This document shows positions 8,994 through 16,036 of a stretch of 41,525 nucleotides of DNA, one piece after another; within the stretch, counting starts at the first letter, position 1; every line of letters begins with the position of its first letter. The DNA lies in assembly GCA_947461205.1 (NCBI GenBank), contig CANHJG010000035.1:1-41525 (forward strand), read 5' to 3'. Position numbers and translations under genes: made by a program. Origin of the DNA: Opitutia bacterium. Lineage in GTDB: Bacteria; Verrucomicrobiota; Verrucomicrobiia; Opitutales; Opitutaceae. The notes beneath the pieces are model-generated. The model saw nothing but the letters and a program-made list of their open reading frames with translations. It was not told where the DNA came from and did not search any database.

Positions 8994-9349
8994 TTCCGTT
9001 TCCTCGTGGTCTGTCCGGGCCAAAATTTTCCTCCCGGACGTGATCCCGCTCGCCTCCGCCGAGTTTTCCCGTCGAAAAGGAGGGGGCAGCGGCCTCACTG
9101 CGGTGCGAAAGCCGTTGGTGCACCTGCATCCCGCGTTCAATCGCGACCTGCCGTGAACGACGGCCGACATGGATGGCCTGACCCTGAACCGTTCTGCGCA
9201 CGGCGACCGCGGGATTCGCTGCGGCTACGCCGTCCACAGCGAGAACTCGCCGTGATCAACGCCGACCCGCGCGGGGGGGCAATTCAAACAGACATTGCGC
9301 AACCGCGAAGTTTACGACCAGCTGGCGCTGGGAGTCCGCACCTGAACCT
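8994..9349. other. Intergenic region between araB and araD, with a possible coding remnant
   Basis: 356 bases without an intact gene. The last 90 bases before araD (9256-9345) read as QFKQTLRNREVYDQLALGVR-Thr-stop, which has a protein-like C-terminal character but no start codon. A run of seven G (9274-9280) lies at the point where another open frame (ending LRRPQRELAVINADPRGG) would join it by a one-base shift. This could be a decayed gene end or chance. I see no terminator or operator. Confidence 0.35.
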
Positions 9350-10051
9350 ATGCTCACCGAACTCAAACGCGAAGCTTACGAGGCCAACATGGCGTTGGCG
9401 CAAAACGGCCTGATCAATCTCACCTTCGGCAACGCGTCGGCGATCGACCGCCGCAGGGGCATCTTTGCCATCAAGCCGAGCGGCGTCGCCTACGCGGCGC
9501 TGTCCCCGTCCGACATGGTGCTGGTCGATCTCGCGGGCAAGAAAGTGGAGGGGGACCTGAAGCCTTCGTCGGACTCGCCGACCCACCGCCGGCTCTATCT
9601 GGGTTTCAAGAAAATCGGCGGCGTGGTGCACACGCATTCGACGCATGCCACCGCGTTCGCGCAGGCGGGACTGGCGATCCCGATTTTCGGCACCACCCAT
9701 GCCGATTATTTTTACGGGGACGTTCCGGTCACCCGGAAGCTCACGTCGCTGGAAATTGAGGGCGCCTACGAGTGGGAGACCGGGGCGGTGATCGTCGAGC
9801 GCTTCCTGGCGGACGATCTCGACCCGCTGGATTATCCCGGCGTGCTCGTGAACCGCCACGCGCCCTTCACGTGGGGACCGACCGCCGCCAAGGCGGTCGA
9901 GGCCGCCGTCGCCGTCGAGTGCATCGCGCACATCGCGGTCCTGTCGCTGGAGCTCGCACCCCGGTTGAAGCCCATCGAGCCGGAGTTGCTCGACAAACAT
10001 TTCGGGCGCAAACACGGCCCCGGGGCCTATTACGGGCAGGACAAAAACTGA
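9350..10051 (+). CDS. araD: L-ribulose-5-phosphate 4-epimerase AraD
   Basis: Class II aldolase/epimerase that converts L-ribulose-5-phosphate to D-xylulose-5-phosphate, feeding arabinose into the pentose phosphate pathway. It has 233 residues (E. coli has 231). The zinc ligands are visible: H94 and H96 in VVHTHSTHA and H170 in VLVNRHAPF, matching H95, H97 and H171 of the E. coli enzyme. Other family blocks are LTFGNASAID, IKPSGVAY, KPSSDSPTHRRLY and GTTHADYFYGDVPVTR. The ATG at 9350 starts the conserved MLTELKREAYEAN helix. It ends at a hairpin terminator shared with the convergent downstream gene. Pairs functionally with araB upstream. Confidence 0.97.
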   Translation: MLTELKREAYEANMALAQNGLINLTFGNASAIDRRRGIFAIKPSGVAYAALSPSDMVLVDLAGKKVEGDLKPSSDSPTHRRLYLGFKKIGGVVHTHSTHATAFAQAGLAIPIFGTTHADYFYGDVPVTRKLTSLEIEGAYEWETGAVIVERFLADDLDPLDYPGVLVNRHAPFTWGPTAAKAVEAAVAVECIAHIAVLSLELAPRLKPIEPELLDKHFGRKHGPGAYYGQDKN

Positions 10052-10056
10052 ACCGA

Positions 10057-10083
10057 CCGCACCGCCGAAACCGGCGGGTGCGG
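10057..10083. terminator. Bidirectional hairpin terminator after araD
   Basis: CCGCACCGCCG (10057-10067) pairs with CGGCGGGTGCGG (10072-10083) with a single bulged base and a 4-nt loop. It is followed on the plus strand by ATCAGTTTTCTT. The hairpin fills the 33-bp gap between the convergent araD and the minus-strand acidic protein gene, so it probably ends both transcripts. Confidence 0.75.
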
Positions 10084-10084
10084 A

Positions 10085-10774
10085 TCAGTTTTCTTCGTCG
10101 ACCGGGCGGTCAAGTTCGTCGCGGCATTCCGCGATGACCCGCAGCCAGATTTCCCGCAGATCAAACAGCTGAGGCAGAGCGCCGTCGCGCCAGGGTCCGA
10201 CCACCGCATGCTGCACGGCTTGCTCCGCGTTGAGGAGAGCCAGCGAGCCGTTGAGGGCGCTCAGGGAGCGTTTGAAGAGACTCACGGCCATCGCGTAGTC
10301 GCCAAAATCCAGCGCGTGGATGGCCTGCACGGCATGTTCTTCGCCCCGGTTCAGCGAAACGAGGAAAGCGACCGCGAGCGGTTGCGGCACCTGCGAGCCG
10401 TCGAGCGCCCGGGCCTCCCAGGATTGGCGCAGGCCCAGAAAGATCGCCTTCGTGGCGATAAAAATGGGGTTCTTGTGCACCGTGTAGACCTCGTCGTCAT
10501 CGTCGTCGAAATCGTCGTCGTCATCTGCGCCGTCGTTCGCGGGATTGGCCGCGTCGGCGTCTTCACTCCAATCGCCCTGGCCCCAGCCCATCTTGGCCGC
10601 GACCGTATCGATGCGCTCGGGATCGCCGTGCGCGGCTTCGTAGAAGGCGAGATAGCGGTGGATGGCCCCGTCCTGCTCCCGAAGGTAGCGCTCCCAGTCG
10701 AATTCGTTCCACGCCAACTCGCCGCGGTCTTCGCCATCGTTCTCCTGACTGCCGTCAGAATTGAAGTTGCTCAT
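10085..10774 (-). CDS. Acidic protein of unknown function with an Asp run
   Basis: I do not recognise this 229-residue protein. It is cytoplasmic by lack of a signal peptide and strongly acidic. An N-terminal Asp/Glu-rich part contains ELAWNEFDWERYLREQD and a conserved-looking KMGWGQGDW segment, then an almost uninterrupted run of aspartates (about residues 83-95). A helical C-terminal domain follows (from VYTVHKNPIFIATKAIFLGLRQSWEA) with repeated Ala/Leu helices that resemble a TPR-like bundle (ALDFGDYAMAVSLFKRSL). The gene is convergent with araD and divergent from acylphosphatase across about 120 bp. Ion or basic-protein binding by the Asp run is only a guess. Confidence 0.85.
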   Translation of the reverse strand: MSNFNSDGSQENDGEDRGELAWNEFDWERYLREQDGAIHRYLAFYEAAHGDPERIDTVAAKMGWGQGDWSEDADAANPANDGADDDDDFDDDDDEVYTVHKNPIFIATKAIFLGLRQSWEARALDGSQVPQPLAVAFLVSLNRGEEHAVQAIHALDFGDYAMAVSLFKRSLSALNGSLALLNAEQAVQHAVVGPWRDGALPQLFDLREIWLRVIAECRDELDRPVDEEN

Positions 10775-10895
10775 TCGTTGGCGGAAACTCAGTGCGCGCT
10801 TCCGCCAAACGCAAATAAAATTCCCGCCGATGCCCCGGACCGCATTTTGCGGGTTGAACCGCGGCGGGCCGCGGCCCTAACGTCCCGCCTCTCGC

Positions 10896-11171
10896 ATGGC
10901 CGACGTCCACCACGAAACAGTTTACTTTACCGGCCACGTGCAAGGCGTGGGCTTTCGCTACGCGGCCCGGCAGATCGCCCAGGAGTTTGAGGTGGCGGGA
11001 TTCGCCTGCAATCTCCCGGACGGTCGCGTGCAGGTGGAGGCCGAGGGGCGGGCGAGTGAGGTCGCCGCTTTCATCGCGGGCGTCGAGGAACGCATGCACG
11101 GCTTTGTGCGCAAGACCGAGCGTTCGTCGTCCACGCGCGCACCGCAGTTCAGCGGCTTCACGATCAAATGA
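10896..11171 (+). CDS. acyP: Acylphosphatase
   Basis: 91-residue acylphosphatase, hydrolysing acyl phosphates such as 1,3-bisphosphoglycerate or carbamoyl phosphate. The signature GHVQGVGFRYAARQ carries the catalytic Arg (R21), and GFACNLPDGRVQVEAEG carries the catalytic Asn (N39), at the expected spacing (R23/N41 in the vertebrate enzyme). The length is typical. The stop overlaps the start of the ABC ATPase by ATGA (11168-11171), so the two are translationally coupled, although no functional link is evident. Confidence 0.95.
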   Translation: MADVHHETVYFTGHVQGVGFRYAARQIAQEFEVAGFACNLPDGRVQVEAEGRASEVAAFIAGVEERMHGFVRKTERSSSTRAPQFSGFTIK

Positions 11172-12055
11172 GTGCCGGCCCATCCGGGACGCCGGCGATC
11201 GAGTTGCGCGGCTTGGTCAAGGACTTCGCAGTCGGCCTGCGCGGAGTGAAACTCCGGGCGGTTGACCACCTCAGTCTGCGCGTCGAGCCCGGCCAGGTTT
11301 ACGGGCTGCTCGGGCCCAACGGCTCCGGCAAGAGCACGACCATCAAAATCATTCTCGGTCTGCTCGAGCCGACGGCGGGCGAGTGCGCCGTGTTCGGGGT
11401 GCCCGGCGGGCGCGTCGAAGCGCGGCTGGCGGTCGGCTACCTGCCGGAGTCGCCGTATTTCTACCGTCACCTCACCGGCCGGGAACTCGTGCAGTTCTAC
11501 GCGCGCATCTGCGGTCTCTCCGGCGCCCGGGTGCCGGCGCGTGTGGCCGAAGTCATCGGCTGGGTCGGACTCACCGAAGCCGCGGACCGCCGCATCGGCA
11601 CCTATTCCAAGGGCATGCTCCAGCGGATCGGTCTCGCGCAGGCCCTCGTGCACGACCCCCGGCTGGTGATTCTCGACGAGCCCACGGCCGGCGTCGATCC
11701 GGTCGGCGCGGCGGCGATTTCCGCGCTGATTCTCAACCTCAAGGCGCAGGGCAAAACGGTGCTGATCACGTCGCACCTGTTGGCCCAGATCGAAGACATT
11801 TGCGACCGGGTCGCCATCCTCGACCGGGGGCAGCTGATTTTGGAGGGCGCGGTGCGGGAGCTCGTCGGCGTGGCCGACCGCCAAGCCCTCGTCGTCGAAC
11901 CGCTTTCCCCGGTGCAACTCGGTGAACTGCGGGTGTGGCTCGCGGCGCGCGGCCGGACGCTCGAAGCGGTGGAAACGCCGCGCGCCCGGCTCGACCGGAT
12001 CTTTCTCGATCACGTGGGCCGGACGGCCCCGGCGAAAAGGGAGGGCGGCCCATGA
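11168..12055 (+). CDS. ABC transporter ATP-binding protein (ABC-2/CcmA type)
   Basis: 295-residue ABC ATPase of the drug/gliding (CcmA, DrrA-like) class. Walker A GPNGSGKST (49-57), Q-loop region near YLPESPYFYRHLT, signature YSKGMLQRIGLAQAL (146-160; the usual LSGGQ is replaced by YSKGM as in this class), Walker B LVILDEPTAGVDP (about 165-177), and H-loop TSHLLAQIED. The C-terminal 70 residues form the extra domain found in this subfamily. It overlaps the acylphosphatase gene upstream and the permease gene downstream by ATGA in each case. Together with the next gene it makes an ABC-2-type exporter or multi-protein membrane complex; the substrate is unknown. Confidence 0.95.
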   Translation: MSAGPSGTPAIELRGLVKDFAVGLRGVKLRAVDHLSLRVEPGQVYGLLGPNGSGKSTTIKIILGLLEPTAGECAVFGVPGGRVEARLAVGYLPESPYFYRHLTGRELVQFYARICGLSGARVPARVAEVIGWVGLTEAADRRIGTYSKGMLQRIGLAQALVHDPRLVILDEPTAGVDPVGAAAISALILNLKAQGKTVLITSHLLAQIEDICDRVAILDRGQLILEGAVRELVGVADRQALVVEPLSPVQLGELRVWLAARGRTLEAVETPRARLDRIFLDHVGRTAPAKREGGP

Positions 12056-12888
12056 CCCGCGTACCGTTTTCATTTACGCGGGCGCGGTTAATCGGGCAGA
12101 ACACGCTGCTCGAGGCGTCCCGACAAAAACTCTTCAGCTTCCTCCTGCTGCTCGCGCTCAGTCTGGTGGCCGGCGCGCAGGGGTTTCGCGATTTCAACTT
12201 CGGCGCACCGGAGCTGAAATTTCTGGCCGACCTCGGTTACGGCGCGATGGCCTTTTTCGGGGCGGCGCTGACCGTCGCGGCCACCGCGCAGTTGTTTTTC
12301 AGCGAAATCGAAAATCGCACCGCGCTCACCCTCCTCGCGAAGCCGGTGTGGCGAGCGGAATTCATTCTGGGAAAGTATCTCGGTATCGCGGCCGTGGCCG
12401 CGGTGTTTTGTGTGCTGCTGACCGGACTGCTGGCGGCGGTACTCTGGGCGCGTGAGGGGTCGCTTCTGACCGAGTTTCCCGAGGCTTTTCCCCACGGCCG
12501 AACCTTGCACTTCGCCGATCTCGTGGCGGCCGGCTATGTGCAGTGGCTCAAGCTGGCGGTGCTTGCGGCGTTCACGTTGCTCGTCGCCAGCTTTTCCCAG
12601 ACCCAGCTCTACACCGTCGTGACCGGATTTTTCGTTCTGGTGATCTGCCACCTCCAATATCTCGCGCAGGACGCGTCTGCCCGCGGCGACTCCGTCTTTG
12701 CCCGGGCCGTGGCGGGGGCGATCGGGCTGTTGTTTCCCAATTTTCAGCTGTTCAATCTGGCCGAGAATGTGGGGGCCGGCGTGGCCGTGCCGTGGGACCG
12801 CGTCGCCCACGTGAGCGTCTACGCCCTCGGCTATGTCGTCGCGGCCGGTGCGCTCGCAGTCTACAGTTTCCGCAAACGTGAAATCTAG
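12052..12888 (+). CDS. ABC-2-type transporter permease
   Basis: 278-residue inner-membrane protein partnering the preceding ATPase. The start at 12052 gives an ATGA overlap with the ATPase stop. About six hydrophobic segments are visible: LFSFLLLLALSLVAG, MAFFGAALTVAATAQLFF, IAAVAAVFCVLLTGLLAAVL, LAVLAAFTLLVASF, VTGFFVLVICHL and VYALGYVVAAGALAVY. The block FSEIENRTALTLLAKPVWRAEFILGKYLG (start to end 29 residues, partly quoted by its ends FSEIENR and ILGKYLG) is the typical ABC-2 cytoplasmic loop of NosY/GldF-like permeases. It overlaps the next gene by 11 nt. It is likely an exporter component of the operon. Confidence 0.92.
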   Translation: MTRVPFSFTRARLIGQNTLLEASRQKLFSFLLLLALSLVAGAQGFRDFNFGAPELKFLADLGYGAMAFFGAALTVAATAQLFFSEIENRTALTLLAKPVWRAEFILGKYLGIAAVAAVFCVLLTGLLAAVLWAREGSLLTEFPEAFPHGRTLHFADLVAAGYVQWLKLAVLAAFTLLVASFSQTQLYTVVTGFFVLVICHLQYLAQDASARGDSVFARAVAGAIGLLFPNFQLFNLAENVGAGVAVPWDRVAHVSVYALGYVVAAGALAVYSFRKREI

Positions 12889-13684
12889 GCTGCCGGCGTT
12901 GGTGGTGATCATCGGCGGGCTCGCGTTGACGGGCGCGTTGCTGCGGCTCGTCGAAGCGCCGCTGTGGACCGTGTTGCGCGCCGAACAGCCCGCGCTGCGA
13001 CTCGACTCGACCGGGGCGGCGGCGGGGCAGGGGGTGACGCTCGGTCTGCTCGGGGGATTTCGCGCCATCGTCGCCGACTTCACGTGGCTGCGCCTGCATG
13101 TGCTCTGGGAGCAACGCGACCTGCCCGCGACCGATACGTTGCTGCGCCTCGTCACGGCGGTTGATCCCCGCCCACTCTATTTCTGGGTCAACGGGGCTCG
13201 GATCATCGCGTTCGACATGACGGCCTGGCGGATCGCCGCGGCGGGCGGCTATGATTCCGTGCCGGAGGCCCGGCAGGAGCGAATCGGGGCGGAGCAGGCC
13301 CGGCTCGCGATCCGCCGGCTCGAAGAGGCGATGACCTTTCATCCGGCGAACGCGGCGCTATGGGTTGAGCGCGCCAATATCGAGCTCAACCGGCTGCACG
13401 ACGTCGCCGCGGCGGCGGCGAGCTACCGTCGCGCGTGGGAGCAGCCCGGTGGTCCCGATTATGCGGCCCGGTTGCACGCTGAGTTGCTCAAGCGCCTCGG
13501 ACGAAAGGCCGAGGCGCTGGCGTGGTTGGTCCAACTCCACCCGCAGCTGCCGACCGGTGATGAAGCGACGGAGATTGTGCTGGGCCGCATCCGGGATCTG
13601 GAAAAAGACCTGCAGGTGCCCGCAGCGCGATCCTATCGGCCGCCGCCGGGCGGCCCGCCGGGGGCGAAGCCGGGCGGCAGATGA
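12878..13684 (+). CDS. Membrane-anchored TPR-like protein
   Basis: Unrecognised protein of 268 residues, read from a GTG at 12878 that overlaps the permease stop by 11 nt. An earlier ATG at 12833 would need a 56-nt overlap and is less likely. It has an N-terminal membrane anchor (LPALVVIIGGLALTGALL) and then a soluble, probably periplasmic, helical domain with TPR-like units (ARLAIRRLEEAMTFHPANAA; AAAAASYRRAWEQPGG). The conserved-looking stretch LGGFRAIVADFTWLRLHVLW precedes the repeats. The tail is Gly/Pro-rich. Position in the overlapping run suggests it is a third subunit of the ABC exporter, with an accessory or scaffold role; this is inference. Confidence 0.85.
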   Translation: MKSRLPALVVIIGGLALTGALLRLVEAPLWTVLRAEQPALRLDSTGAAAGQGVTLGLLGGFRAIVADFTWLRLHVLWEQRDLPATDTLLRLVTAVDPRPLYFWVNGARIIAFDMTAWRIAAAGGYDSVPEARQERIGAEQARLAIRRLEEAMTFHPANAALWVERANIELNRLHDVAAAAASYRRAWEQPGGPDYAARLHAELLKRLGRKAEALAWLVQLHPQLPTGDEATEIVLGRIRDLEKDLQVPAARSYRPPPGGPPGAKPGGR

Positions 13685-13744
13685 ACCTTTGACAGCGCGT
13701 TCCTGCCCCGGCTTGTTCCCCGGGGGGCGCTTGCACCCACTCCA

Positions 13745-14422
13745 ATGACCGCCCATCTGCCGTTCCTCCTGCTAGCGATCACGCTCCTCTGGTTTCCTCG
13801 CCAGTGGTTGCGACTGGGGTCCGTGTTCAAGCGTCGCCGCAGTGGCGAAGCCAGTCGCAAGGCGACCGAGCCGTGGCACAAGCGCGAAGCCGGCGACCCA
13901 CGGGTGAGTTTTGGCACCGAATTCTCCAAGTTTCGAAACTACGTCGATCTGCTCCGCGCGGCGACGGGCAGTTTGGCGCTGTCCGGTGGCCTGGGGCTCG
14001 CCCCTTGTCTGGCCGTCGCCGATGGGGCACCCCGTAATATGGTCTACGCGGTGATGGCCGTGCGTGGGCTGATCCTGCTCGTCGGCTTGCTGATCCAGAC
14101 GGTGCGTTACGAAAAGCGGCGGTTTACGTTTTATCCCCCGATTTTCTTCATCGCAGGGTTGTCGGTTGGTCTGTGCGATCCGCGGTCGGCGGCCTTTGCG
14201 TTCGCTCTCATCTGGTCCATCAACGCGGCGTTTGGTAACGCGCAGGGTTTTCTGACCATCTATGCTGGATTGATTGCCCTGTTCGGGCATTTGTTTTCCC
14301 GGCTGGGTGATCTTTCGGTGATTTACGCCGCTTTTTTGTGTTTTCTACCGGTGCTGCTCAGCCTGCTGGCGAACCGTCCGCTCGTGATTTTTAGCCGCAA
14401 GGACACGCCCACGACGAAATGA
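13745..14422 (+). CDS. Multi-pass membrane protein of unknown function
   Basis: 225-residue hydrophobic protein that I cannot assign. A hydrophobic N-terminus (MTAHLPFLLLAITLLWFP) is followed by a basic loop (residues 20-50: FKRRRSG, KREAGDP) and then five or so transmembrane stretches: LALSGGLGLAPCLAVA, MAVRGLILLVGLLIQT, IFFIAGLSVGL, AAFAFALIWSINAAF, LTIYAGLIALFGHLF and VIYAAFLCFLPVLLSLLA. The gene lies 60 nt after the TPR protein gene and its stop overlaps the menA start by ATGA, so it is translationally coupled with menA. It may be a membrane partner, but its own role is unknown. Confidence 0.85.
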   Translation: MTAHLPFLLLAITLLWFPRQWLRLGSVFKRRRSGEASRKATEPWHKREAGDPRVSFGTEFSKFRNYVDLLRAATGSLALSGGLGLAPCLAVADGAPRNMVYAVMAVRGLILLVGLLIQTVRYEKRRFTFYPPIFFIAGLSVGLCDPRSAAFAFALIWSINAAFGNAQGFLTIYAGLIALFGHLFSRLGDLSVIYAAFLCFLPVLLSLLANRPLVIFSRKDTPTTK

Positions 14423-15318
14423 CTGTGACGGCGACGCGCCTGCAGATTTGGCTCGCGGCCACCCGCCCGCGCACGCTGCCGGCGGCGGTGGCCCCGGTTT
14501 TGGTTGGTTCGGCCCTCGCTTGGCGCGACGGGAAATTTGACGGCGCGGCGGCGGGACTTTGTCTCGTTTTCGCGGTGCTGGTGCAGATCGGCACGAATTT
14601 CGCCAACGATTACTACGACTTCGTCAATGGCGCCGACACGGCGGCGCGGGTCGGGCCGCGGCGGGCGGTCGCCTCGGGGCTGATTGCGCCGGGTACGATG
14701 AAGGGCGTGATGTGGGCCGTCTTTGCGGCGGCGTTTCTGAGCGGGCTCGCGCTCGTGGCGTGGGGCGGGCCGTGGCTGATCGCCGTCGGCGTGGCGAGCA
14801 TCCTCTGCGGCGTCGCCTACACCGGGGGGCCTTTTCCGCTCGGCTATCACGGGCTCGGTGATCTGTTCGTCTTCCTCTTTTTCGGGCTCGTCGCGGTGGG
14901 CGCGACGTACTTCGTGCAGGCGGGAACCGTCACCGCCGATGCGTGGCTGGCGGCCGGGCCGATCGGCTTGCTGGCGGCTAATATTCTCGTCGTGAACAAC
15001 TATCGCGACGTTGAGACCGACCGGGTGGCGGGCAAGCGCACCCTGGTGGTCCGCTTCGGCCGCCGGTTTGCGCGCGCGCAATTCGCCGGTTCGCTCGCTG
15101 TCTCGCTGCTGGTGCCGTTCGTGTTTTTGGCCCGTGGGCATCACGCGGCCAGCCTGCTCCCGTTGCTGCTCACCCCGCTCGCGGGGTCGCACGTGCGGCG
15201 GTTGCGCGACAGCAAATCGCCCGGCGAGCTGATTGCTCTGCTGGGCGAAACGGGAGGCCTGCTGGCGCTCTACGCGGCGTTGCTGGGCGCCGGGTTCGCG
15301 GCCGGACGGATCGCTTAA
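14419..15318 (+). CDS. menA: 1,4-dihydroxy-2-naphthoate polyprenyltransferase MenA
   Basis: UbiA-superfamily integral membrane prenyltransferase that attaches the isoprenoid tail to DHNA in menaquinone biosynthesis. It has 299 residues. The N-terminal WLAATRPRTLPAAVAPVLVG is the MenA hallmark. The first Asp-rich motif is NDYYDFVNGAD (D64, D67, D73) and the second is NNYRDVETDRVAGKRTL (D197, D201), both binding the prenyl diphosphate via Mg. About eight to nine membrane helices are seen. The C-terminal part is normal for the family. The start overlaps the preceding gene by ATGA. Its stop overlaps the trxA stop on the other strand by 4 nt. Other men genes are not in the window. Confidence 0.95.
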   Translation: MTVTATRLQIWLAATRPRTLPAAVAPVLVGSALAWRDGKFDGAAAGLCLVFAVLVQIGTNFANDYYDFVNGADTAARVGPRRAVASGLIAPGTMKGVMWAVFAAAFLSGLALVAWGGPWLIAVGVASILCGVAYTGGPFPLGYHGLGDLFVFLFFGLVAVGATYFVQAGTVTADAWLAAGPIGLLAANILVVNNYRDVETDRVAGKRTLVVRFGRRFARAQFAGSLAVSLLVPFVFLARGHHAASLLPLLLTPLAGSHVRRLRDSKSPGELIALLGETGGLLALYAALLGAGFAAGRIA

Positions 15319-15641
15319 ACGTGGGCGGCGACCTTGGCCTTGAGCGCGGCTTTCGGCATCATGCCGACGAGCGTCTCGGCGACGGCGCCGCCTTTGAAGA
15401 GGATCATCGTCGGGATCGCGCGGACGCCATACTCGACGGCGATGCCGTCGTTCTCGTCGATGTTGACCTTGACGATCTTCAACTTGCCGTCGAGTTCTGC
15501 GGCGAGTTCCTCCAGGATGGGCGCGATGGCCTTGCACGGCCCGCACCACGGCGCCCAGAAATCAACCAGGACGGGAGTGGTGGCCGAGGTGATGGCGGAC
15601 TGGAAGGTATCGGTGGTCAGGTTGGCGATTTTTTCGGACAT
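15315..15641 (-). CDS. trxA: Thioredoxin
   Basis: 108-residue classical thioredoxin 1, a cytoplasmic dithiol-disulfide reductant. The active site WCGPC sits at residues 32-36 in FWAPWCGPCKAI and the cis-proline at P77 (RAIPTMILF). The family block VDFWAPWCGPCK and VNIDEN are both intact, and the length is exactly typical. ATG at 15641. It is the last gene of a minus-strand run scpA > 83-aa > 45-aa > trxA, with a 6-nt gap from the upstream 45-aa gene. Its 3' end overlaps menA on the opposite strand by 4 nt. Confidence 0.97.
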   Translation of the reverse strand: MSEKIANLTTDTFQSAITSATTPVLVDFWAPWCGPCKAIAPILEELAAELDGKLKIVKVNIDENDGIAVEYGVRAIPTMILFKGGAVAETLVGMMPKAALKAKVAAHV

Positions 15642-15647
15642 GATTGA

Positions 15648-15785
15648 TTAGAGATTGAGCACTAAGAGAGCGGTAAAGAGCAAAGATGCAACCGCGGCCA
15701 CGCCGCACAGGCCGACGGTCCAGGACGGCAGCTCGCCGGGCGGCGCGGCGTCGGGGGTGGGGCGGGGGGCAGGGGGCGAGCTCAT
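15648..15785 (-). CDS. 45-aa single-pass membrane protein
   Basis: Small protein of 45 residues starting at ATG 15785-15783, which overlaps the stop of the 83-aa gene in a TGATG junction, a strong coupling signal. A Pro/Ala-rich N-terminus (SSPPAPRPTPDAAPPGELP) leads into one transmembrane helix (WTVGLCGVAAVASLLFTALL) and ends VLNL. No family is recognised. A longer reading in the same frame back to 16070 has no support, because it would run through both upstream genes in a different frame. It lies between the 83-aa gene and trxA in the same operon. Confidence 0.7.
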   Translation of the reverse strand: MSSPPAPRPTPDAAPPGELPSWTVGLCGVAAVASLLFTALLVLNL

Positions 15786-16036
15786 CAGCGTGGCGTGGAC
15801 TTGTGCAGGATCTCGGCGAGCTCGTCGGGCTCCACCTGATGCAGCTGTTTGCGGCGCGATTTCAGTTCCTCGAAAGTCTTCATCGCCGTCTCGGTCATCC
15901 GGCCGTGGGTCTCGTCCGAACCGCCGACGATGGCGAACTGGTCCCCGGTGGTGACCCGTTTGTGGCCGTCCTCGTTGTCGAGGCCGAGGCCGAGGAGCGC
16001 TGCCCGGGGGGCGGGTTTCTTTTTCTTTTTGCTCAC
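15785..16036 (-). CDS. 83-aa basic cytoplasmic protein
   Basis: Unrecognised small protein. It begins at GTG 16036, and that GTGA overlaps the stop of scpA, which is why this start is chosen. The N-terminus is a lysine cluster (MSKKKKKPAPRAAL) followed by LGLGLDNEDGHKRVTTGDQF and a C-terminal helix (TETAMKTFEELKSRRKQL). The TTGDQFAIVGGSDETHGRM stretch looks conserved in character, as in ordered proteins. It is neither secreted nor membrane-bound. Tight coupling between scpA and the 45-aa membrane protein gene suggests a fixed local operon. Nucleic-acid or ribosome association through the lysine cluster is possible but unproven. Confidence 0.8.
   Translation of the reverse strand: MSKKKKKPAPRAALLGLGLDNEDGHKRVTTGDQFAIVGGSDETHGRMTETAMKTFEELKSRRKQLHQVEPDELAEILHKSTPR

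Noticed and set aside
13689-13694. Perfect TTGACA ahead of the 225-aa membrane protein gene
   Set aside because: No -10 element with more than about three matching bases stands at 16-18 nt spacing, so a promoter cannot be supported.
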